This document shows positions 6,864-11,168 of a DNA stretch of 11,168 nt, in pieces (the first letter of the stretch is position 1; every line of letters starts with the position of its first letter). The notes under the pieces are model-generated. The model was not told the origin of the DNA and searched no databases. It saw only the letters and a program-made list of their open reading frames with translations. A program made the position numbers and the translations under genes. Origin of the DNA: an uncultured Bacteroidales bacterium (GTDB lineage: Bacteria > Bacteroidota > Bacteroidia > Bacteroidales > UBA932); contig CAJOQW010000086.1 of assembly GCA_905236955.1 (NCBI GenBank), positions 1-11,168 on the forward strand, in the 5' to 3' direction.

Positions 6864-7340
6864 TTATACTATTCTTTGGTTCCTGGAGATGAACTCCCGC
6901 CTGATGCGTTCGATCTGGCCCCTGACGCTCGCGTCGAGCATATAGTCGTCCAGAGTGAAGATGAACCCGCCCTCTATGGAAGGATCCACCTCGCTGTCGA
7001 GGTAAACTTTGATGCCGGCTTTCCTTTGCAGCATCTCCGCCAGTTTCGGCCCCAGTTCCGGCGCCGGGACGGCCGTGGTGAGATGGGCCATACGGGCTCC
7101 TTTCGAGGCGCAGTAGGCATGCACGAAGTCGTTGAGTATGAACTTCATATATTCGCCCCTGCCGTTCTTTTGAAGAAGGATCACCAACTTGCCCAGGTCT
7201 TCTTCCAGCGGAGACGGCGCCACCGACGGGTCGGCAAGCAACGCCCGGGCCTGCTCGAACACCTGCTCCCCCCTGCCGCTCTCCCGGGTGAGGAGGAGGA
7301 GGGCGTGGGCATACCTCGAAGCTATGACTCCCGTATTCAT
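6864..7340 (-). CDS. atpH: F1 ATP synthase subunit delta
   Basis: This 158-residue subunit joins the top of F1 to the peripheral stalk made of the b subunits. The N-terminal helical domain starts with IASRYAHALL, a family hallmark. The C-terminal domain contains the conserved IEGGFIFTLDDYMLDASVRG region (about 122-141), followed by RIRREF. It is somewhat shorter than the E. coli protein (177 residues), mainly in the N-terminal helical part. The atpF stop codon is immediately before the start codon, with no spacer. Confidence 0.95.
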   Translation of the reverse strand: MNTGVIASRYAHALLLLTRESGRGEQVFEQARALLADPSVAPSPLEEDLGKLVILLQKNGRGEYMKFILNDFVHAYCASKGARMAHLTTAVPAPELGPKLAEMLQRKAGIKVYLDSEVDPSIEGGFIFTLDDYMLDASVRGQIERIRREFISRNQRIV

Positions 7341-7850
7341 CTAGTTCAGCGGTTTTTCTAGTTGCGACGCTTCTTGCACGAGACGGTCGATGAGCGCGGA
7401 TTGCTCAGGCGCTCCGGACAGTTCCTTGCGGATTATCTTCTCGGCGACCTCGACCGAGAGTATGGCAACCTGGCGGCGCATGTCGGCGAGGGCGGTCTTG
7501 CGGTCGGCCTCTATCTGGGTCTTGGCCTGGGCTATCATCTTGGCGGTCTCCTCCGAAGCCTCGGCCTTTGCCTGGGCGAGTATCTGTTCGCGTGTGGCAG
7601 AGGCATCCTTGAGTATCTGTCCCTGCTCCTGACGGGCCTGCGCGAGCATCTTTTCATGCTCGACTGCTATCCCCGCCTCGCGCCTGTCCACTTCGTCGGC
7701 CTTCTTCAGGGAGTCCTCGATGCGCTTCGAACGGCCTTCCACCGCCGAGGTTATGGCCGGGAAACCCCACTTCGCCAAAATGAACAACACTATGGCGAAG
7801 ATGACCACCATCCAGAAGATGAGGCCGCCGTCCGGTGTGATGAGACTCAT
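7341..7850 (-). CDS. atpF: Fo ATP synthase subunit b
   Basis: This 169-residue subunit forms the peripheral stalk that holds F1 still against the rotor. One N-terminal membrane segment (about residues 9-27, GLIFWMVVIFAIVLFILAKW) is followed by a long charged helix rich in Ala, Glu, Lys and Gln (about 33-150) that would dimerise as a right-handed coiled coil. The segment VAEKIIRKEL (134-143) is a standard b-subunit feature where delta binds. There is only one b gene, so a homodimer is expected rather than the b/b' pair of photosynthetic bacteria. It starts seven bases after atpE and abuts atpH. Confidence 0.97.
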   Translation of the reverse strand: MSLITPDGGLIFWMVVIFAIVLFILAKWGFPAITSAVEGRSKRIEDSLKKADEVDRREAGIAVEHEKMLAQARQEQGQILKDASATREQILAQAKAEASEETAKMIAQAKTQIEADRKTALADMRRQVAILSVEVAEKIIRKELSGAPEQSALIDRLVQEASQLEKPLN

Positions 7851-7857
7851 GCCCTGA

Positions 7858-8115
7858 CTACTTCATTACGATTGCGAGCAGGCAGGTGATGACTGCGAGG
7901 AGGCAGGCGCCTTCGATCATACCGGCGACGATGATGGTCGTGGAGCGGATATTGCCTGTGGCCTCGGGCTGGCGGGCGATGCCGTCGATGGCCGAGCTGC
8001 CGACCTTTCCGATTCCATATCCTGCCGCAAATGCCGCGAGAGCGGCGCCGATAGCTGCCCCGAATGTTCCGAATGCTGCGCCTGCAGCTGCCTGAAGTAA
8101 CATGAATGCTAACAT
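7858..8115 (-). CDS. atpE: Fo ATP synthase subunit c
   Basis: This 85-residue hairpin protein forms the rotor ring. Two membrane helices (about residues 10-44 and 57-84) are joined by the conserved polar loop ARQPEATGNI (47-56). Glu68 in AGMIEGAC is the ion-carrying carboxylate. Set against the Na+-type c subunit of Ilyobacter, the position of Gln32 is Ile here, and Ser66 and Thr67 are Gly and Ala, so the Na+ ligands are missing and proton coupling is expected. Helix one carries small-residue (Ala/Gly) repeats that allow tight ring packing. The ATG at 8115 is used; an in-frame ATG at 8103 (Met5) is an alternative start. It lies 21 bases after atpB. Confidence 0.97.
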   Translation of the reverse strand: MLAFMLLQAAAGAAFGTFGAAIGAALAAFAAGYGIGKVGSSAIDGIARQPEATGNIRSTTIIVAGMIEGACLLAVITCLLAIVMK

Positions 8116-8136
8116 AATACTATGATTTTTAAGTTG

Positions 8137-9171
8137 TTATTCTTTTGCACGGGCCAATCCTATATAAATAGAACTGAGCATTGTGAATATATAAGCCTGG
8201 ATGAATGATATCAGCATCTCCAGCACATCCAGGAAGATGCCGAAGAATACGCTTATGAAGCTCATTCCGCCCAGCAGGACTCCGCCGTACCTGGCCATGA
8301 TGAATATGATGCTTACGATGCAGAGTATCTGGATATGGCCGGCCAGCATGTTGGCGAAAAGACGGATCGTGAGCGACAGGGGCTTCACGAACGCGCTGAA
8401 CACCTCTATCACCGACATCAGGGGCTTGAGCGGCCCGGGGACATCGGGGAAGAAAAGCTCTTTATAATAGTGCTTCGTGCCGGTGAAATTCACTATGAAG
8501 AAGGTGAACAGGGCGAGCACCAGGGTGCATGCGATGTTGCCGGTAAGGTTGGCCCCGCCCGGGAAGATCGGGATGATTCCCATGAAGTTGTTCAGGAGGA
8601 TGAAAAGGAATACCGTGAGCAGATACGGGCTGTATCGCAGATAGTCCTCGCCGATGTTATCCTTCGCCATTCCGTTGACCATGCCGACCAGTGGTTCCAT
8701 CAGGGCGGCAAGGCCTCTGGGGGCTTCTTCCAGGGAGTCGTGCCTGCGGTACCAGCGGGCCGTGAGCAGGACGAGAACTACCAGCAGCAGGCTGCTCATC
8801 ATGAGCGAAAGCACGTTCTTGGTGATGCTGATGTCGAAGGGGCGGCGGCCGTCCGCTTCAACTATCTTCCCCTCGTGGGGCTCACCCTCCGCTGCTATAT
8901 GGAGCCCCTGGTATTCATGCTCTTCCAGTATGTGTTTCGAAGAGAAGCAGTGCCAGCCGTCCGATGCGCGCACGATCACGGGCAGCCAGATTACAAGGTC
9001 TTTCTTCCCAATCTTGGTGATGTGCCACTCGTATGCGTCGCCGATATGGCCGAATATAAGGCCGGAAATGTCCGGCCCCCCTTCGGCGGCATCGTCACCC
9101 TGGGACATCCCTCCTGCCATGGCGGGAATCCAAAGCATGAGACCGAGCAATATGACCGCAAGCTTCTTCAT
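8137..9171 (-). CDS. atpB: Fo ATP synthase subunit a
   Basis: This 344-residue subunit provides the two half-channels for ions at the c-ring. A cleavable-looking signal peptide (residues 1-20, MKK then a hydrophobic core, ending AMAG) leads a periplasmic domain (about 21-115) with several histidines and an EWH motif, as in other Bacteroidota. Five or six membrane helices follow from about 118. Arg270 in LTIRLFANMLAGHI is the essential arginine facing the c-ring carboxylate; His279 replaces the Glu219 of E. coli, a known alternative; Gln325 in FIQAYIFTML is also conserved. The ATG at 9171 is chosen because it starts the signal peptide and overlaps the atpC stop by one base (TGATG). The open frame extends upstream only as an overlap with atpC. 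Confidence 0.97.
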   Translation of the reverse strand: MKKLAVILLGLMLWIPAMAGGMSQGDDAAEGGPDISGLIFGHIGDAYEWHITKIGKKDLVIWLPVIVRASDGWHCFSSKHILEEHEYQGLHIAAEGEPHEGKIVEADGRRPFDISITKNVLSLMMSSLLLVVLVLLTARWYRRHDSLEEAPRGLAALMEPLVGMVNGMAKDNIGEDYLRYSPYLLTVFLFILLNNFMGIIPIFPGGANLTGNIACTLVLALFTFFIVNFTGTKHYYKELFFPDVPGPLKPLMSVIEVFSAFVKPLSLTIRLFANMLAGHIQILCIVSIIFIMARYGGVLLGGMSFISVFFGIFLDVLEMLISFIQAYIFTMLSSIYIGLARAKE

Positions 9172-9410
9172 CAGATTTCCGCACAGATTTCCATCATGTC
9201 GGAGTCGAGGCGCATGACTCCCGACCTTATCGCTAACGAGGATTCTTCGCCGCCCGTGTTGATCCAGCGAACCACTCCTCCCGTCAGGGTGGAGATGATG
9301 GGGGCATGGCCGGGAAGGACTTCGAAGGGGGCGTAGCTGCCTGGAAGGTAAACCGCGTCCGCCTCGTATTCCGACCGGCTTTCGGGGGTATATATCCTGA
9401 GTTTTATCAT
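9171..9410 (-). CDS. atpC: F1 ATP synthase subunit epsilon, short form
   Basis: This 79-residue protein is the N-terminal beta-sandwich of epsilon alone. It contains the conserved LPGSYAPFEVLPGHAPIIS region (22-40, canonical form G..G...ILPGHAP) and a middle GGVVRW, then stops. The C-terminal pair of helices that in E. coli and Bacillus blocks rotation is missing. Short epsilon proteins of this kind are normal in Bacteroidota, so this is not a truncation by mutation. The ATG at 9410 is chosen because it shares four bases (ATGA) with the atpD stop and gives the family-typical MIKLRIYTPE. It binds gamma and the c-ring at the foot of the central stalk. Confidence 0.95.
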   Translation of the reverse strand: MIKLRIYTPESRSEYEADAVYLPGSYAPFEVLPGHAPIISTLTGGVVRWINTGGEESSLAIRSGVMRLDSDMMEICAEI

Positions 9411-10930
9411 TGTCTGGCCTCCGCAAGGATCTTTTCGCCCTTCGCTATGGCGTCTTCGATGGTGCCCACGTTGAGGAACGCCTGTTCGGGCAGATAGTCG
9501 CATTCGCCGTCCAGGATCTTCTTGAAGCCGGCGATGGTGTCCTCGATGTCCACCATCACGCCCGGGACGCCGGTGAACTGCTCCGCCACATTGAAGGGCT
9601 GGCTCAGGAAGCGCTGCACCCTGCGGGCGCGGTTGACCGTGAGCTTGTCTTCGTCGCTCAGTTCATCCATGCCGAGGATGGCGATGATGTCCTGGAGCTC
9701 CTTGTGGCGCTGGAGGATCTGCTTGACCCTCTGGGCGGTTTCGTAGTGTTCCTTGCCGACTATGTTCGGGTCGAGGATGCGGGAGGTGCTTTCCAGGGGA
9801 TCCACGGCCGGATAGATGCCCAGGGCCGTAATCTTGCGGCTAAGGACCGTGGTGGCGTCGAGATGGGTGAAGGTGGTTGCCGGCGCCGGGTCGGTGAGGT
9901 CGTCCGCCGGAACATAAACCGCCTGCACCGAGGTTATGGAACCGTTCTTGGTGGAGGTGATACGCTCCTGCATCTGGCCCATTTCGGTAGCCAGGGTAGG
10001 CTGGTAGCCTACGGCGCTCGGCATACGGCCGAGAAGGGCGCTCACTTCGCTGCCCGCCTGGGTGAAGCGGAATATGTTGTCGATGAAGAAGAGGATATCC
10101 TTCGGGCCGCCGGCGGTGCCGCTGTCGCGGAAGGCCTCGGCCAGGGTGAGGCCGCTGAGCGCCACGCTGCTGCGGGCTCCCGGCGGTTCGTTCATCTGCC
10201 CGAAGACCATGGCCACCTGGCTGTTGCGGAGTTCTTCAGGATCGACCTTGGACAGGTCCCAGTGGCCCTCTTCCATGCTCTTGTTGAATTCTTCGCCGTA
10301 TTTTATGACCTTCGACTCGATCATCTCGCGGATGAGGTCGTTGCCCTCGCGGGTGCGCTCCCCCACTCCCGCGAAGACGCTGAAGCCGTTGTGCTTCTTG
10401 GCGATGTTGTTGATGAGTTCCTTGATGAGCACCGTCTTTCCCACGCCGGCGCCTCCGAACAGGCCGATCTTCCCTCCCTTGAGGTAGGGCTCCAGGAGGT
10501 CGATGACCTTGATGCCGGTATAGAGCACTTCCTGGCTGGTGGTGAGGTCTTCGAACTTCGGGGGTTCGCGGTGGATGGGGAGTTCGCTGCTGTAGTCGAG
10601 CCCGCTGAGGCCGTCGATGGTTTCGCCTACGACGTTCATCACGCGTCCGCGTATCTGCTCTCCCACCGGCATCATGATGGGGCCGCCGGTACTCTTCGCT
10701 TCCATACCGCGCTGGAGGCCGTCGGTGGAATCCATCGCCACGCACCTTACGGTTTCCTCGCCTATATGCTGCTGCACTTCCATGATGAGGATGCGCCCGT
10801 TCTGGCGTTTCACTTCCAGCGCGTCATGTATGGCAGGAAGGGTGGAGGCGTCTTTCTTTGCGTCTATGTTGAAGTGGACGTCCACTACGGGACCGATGAT
10901 CTGGGATATGCGACCTGTAATGCTCGACAT
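9407..10930 (-). CDS. atpD: F1 ATP synthase subunit beta
   Basis: This 507-residue subunit is the catalytic subunit that makes ATP from ADP and phosphate. The P-loop GGAGVGKT is at 159-166, the catalytic glutamate is Glu191 in GVGERTREGND, Walker B is ILFFIDNIFRF (279-289), and the loop contacting gamma is DELSDEDK (422-429; usually DELSEEDK). Compared with E. coli it has an extra stretch of about 15-20 residues near 213-238, before VFGQMNEPPGAR, which is typical of Bacteroidota. It is the first gene of the operon, with a TAnnTTTG promoter box at 10956-10963 and a leader of about 20 bases. Confidence 0.99.
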   Translation of the reverse strand: MSSITGRISQIIGPVVDVHFNIDAKKDASTLPAIHDALEVKRQNGRILIMEVQQHIGEETVRCVAMDSTDGLQRGMEAKSTGGPIMMPVGEQIRGRVMNVVGETIDGLSGLDYSSELPIHREPPKFEDLTTSQEVLYTGIKVIDLLEPYLKGGKIGLFGGAGVGKTVLIKELINNIAKKHNGFSVFAGVGERTREGNDLIREMIESKVIKYGEEFNKSMEEGHWDLSKVDPEELRNSQVAMVFGQMNEPPGARSSVALSGLTLAEAFRDSGTAGGPKDILFFIDNIFRFTQAGSEVSALLGRMPSAVGYQPTLATEMGQMQERITSTKNGSITSVQAVYVPADDLTDPAPATTFTHLDATTVLSRKITALGIYPAVDPLESTSRILDPNIVGKEHYETAQRVKQILQRHKELQDIIAILGMDELSDEDKLTVNRARRVQRFLSQPFNVAEQFTGVPGVMVDIEDTIAGFKKILDGECDYLPEQAFLNVGTIEDAIAKGEKILAEARQ

Positions 10931-10955
10931 ATAATAGTGGTTTTAGTCAATCATA

Positions 10956-10963
10956 CAAATATA
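10956..10963 (-). promoter_or_regulatory. Promoter -7 box for the atp-thiN operon
   Basis: On the minus strand this reads TATATTTG, a perfect match to TAnnTTTG. Transcription would start near 10950, about 20 bases before the atpD ATG. No TTG is found at the usual -33 distance (about 10983-10987), where the sequence is T- and C-rich on the plus strand, so the upstream element is weak or absent and an activator or extended contact may help. It is divergent to the eno promoter at 10991-11021. Confidence 0.6.
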
Positions 10964-10990
10964 AAGATTTTTGAAGATTCTTCCTACTTT

Positions 10991-11021
10991 TTGCCTTTCT
11001 CGCTTTAAAACACTAAATTTG
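10991..11021 (+). promoter_or_regulatory. Promoter of eno
   Basis: TTG at 10991-10993 (within a TTTTTG run) and TAAATTTG at 11014-11021 are separated by 20 bases and match the Bacteroidota consensus at both boxes. Transcription would start near 11027, leaving a leader of about 55 bases before the ATG at 11083. The leader holds two copies of GGAAACT 15 bases apart (11033 and 11048) and ends in an A/T-rich stretch just before the start codon, as is common in this phylum. Confidence 0.75.
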
Positions 11022-11082
11022 CGTCGGTTTTTGGAAACTGAAGCCCCGGAAACTCAAGAAATTACTTTAAAACCTTATAAAA

Positions 11083-11168
11083 ATGCGTATTATCCGTGTT
11101 ACAGGACGTGAAATCCTGGATTCCCGTGGAAATCCCACAGTAGAAGTCGAAGTTGAACTCGAAAGCGG
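11083..11168 (+). CDS. eno: Enolase (5' end only)
   Basis: The first 28 codons are present before the window ends. They contain GREILDSRGNPTVEVEVEL, the conserved start of the enolase N-terminal domain. Enolase converts 2-phosphoglycerate to phosphoenolpyruvate in glycolysis in the cytoplasm and also joins RNA degradosomes in some bacteria. The ATG at 11083 is chosen because MRIIRVTGREI is the usual N-terminus and the sequence before it is A/T-rich and non-coding. The gene is transcribed away from the atp operon from its own promoter. The active-site residues lie beyond the edge, so nothing can be said of the rest. Confidence 0.96.
   Translation, partial: MRIIRVTGREILDSRGNPTVEVEVELES

Noticed and set aside
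5249..6892. A 547-codon open frame on the plus strand, antisense to atpA
   Set aside because: It mirrors the highly conserved atpA gene in a GC-rich genome where antisense frames stay open by codon bias. Its protein shows no recognisable domain and it has no promoter.
9172..9426. Upstream extension of the atpB frame beyond 9171
   Set aside because: The extra residues overlap atpC completely and look like out-of-frame translation; the ATG at 9171 begins a proper signal peptide.
9411..9503. Upstream extension of the atpC frame
   Set aside because: The extra 31 residues are the shadow of the atpD C-terminus and are not epsilon-like; the ATGA overlap at 9410-9407 marks the real start.
9410..11008. 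A 532-codon open frame on the plus strand, antisense to atpD and its upstream region
   Set aside because: It is the reverse of atpD with low-complexity His-, Asp- and Gly-rich translation. atpD is certain on the other strand.
11033..11054. Two GGAAACT copies in the eno leader as a possible regulatory site
   Set aside because: A 7-base repeat seen twice can arise by chance, and there is no dyad or known riboswitch structure around it.

Overview
The window looks like a piece of chromosome from a fairly GC-rich member of the Bacteroidota, most likely the order Bacteroidales. An Alistipes/Rikenellaceae-type genome is my guess from GC content and gene style, not something I could test. The evidence for the phylum is: promoters of the Bacteroidota type (TTG, a 19-20 base spacer, then TAnnTTTG); almost no Shine-Dalgarno sites; an ATP synthase operon that starts with atpD-atpC; an F1 beta subunit with an insertion before the QMNEPPG motif; a very short epsilon subunit; and an a subunit with a signal peptide and a periplasmic N-terminal domain.

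Layout. Positions 1-159 hold a divergent promoter region, with the first codons of a possible leftward gene at the edge. Positions 160-2400 (plus strand) are a tight three-gene unit: an NfeD/YqiJ-like membrane protein with an OB-fold, a flotillin-family SPFH protein, and a small Xre-type DNA-binding protein, closed by a hairpin terminator. Positions 2522-3472 (minus strand) hold an HUH transposase of the REP-associated (RAYT/Y1_Tnp) type. It lies between two similar hairpin-containing segments (2463-2527 and 3592-3660). Positions 3676-10930 (minus strand) are a nine-gene operon, read from right to left: atpD, atpC, atpB, atpE, atpF, atpH, atpA, atpG, then thiN for thiamine pyrophosphokinase. 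Positions 10931-11082 are a divergent promoter region, and enolase (eno) begins at 11083 and runs off the right edge.

How the genes work together. The eight atp genes encode all subunits of an F1Fo ATP synthase: alpha, beta, gamma, delta and epsilon in F1, and a, b and c in Fo. The c subunit has the carboxylate for ion transport but lacks the usual Na+-binding side chains, so it is probably proton-coupled. Epsilon lacks its C-terminal helical arm, so the classical epsilon brake is absent. thiN sits 26 bases after atpG and probably shares the transcript. The NfeD-like protein and the flotillin are a well-known pair that organises membrane microdomains.

Most of the window is ordinary housekeeping sequence. 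The points most worth a second look are the altered active-site signature in ThiN (the conserved Arg and Asp of GxxG-K-R-x-D-H read His and Ala), the pair of similar hairpin segments bracketing the RAYT-like transposase, and the small regulator fused in transcription to the flotillin unit. I found no CRISPR array, tRNA, rRNA or complete insertion sequence, and no clearly new system.
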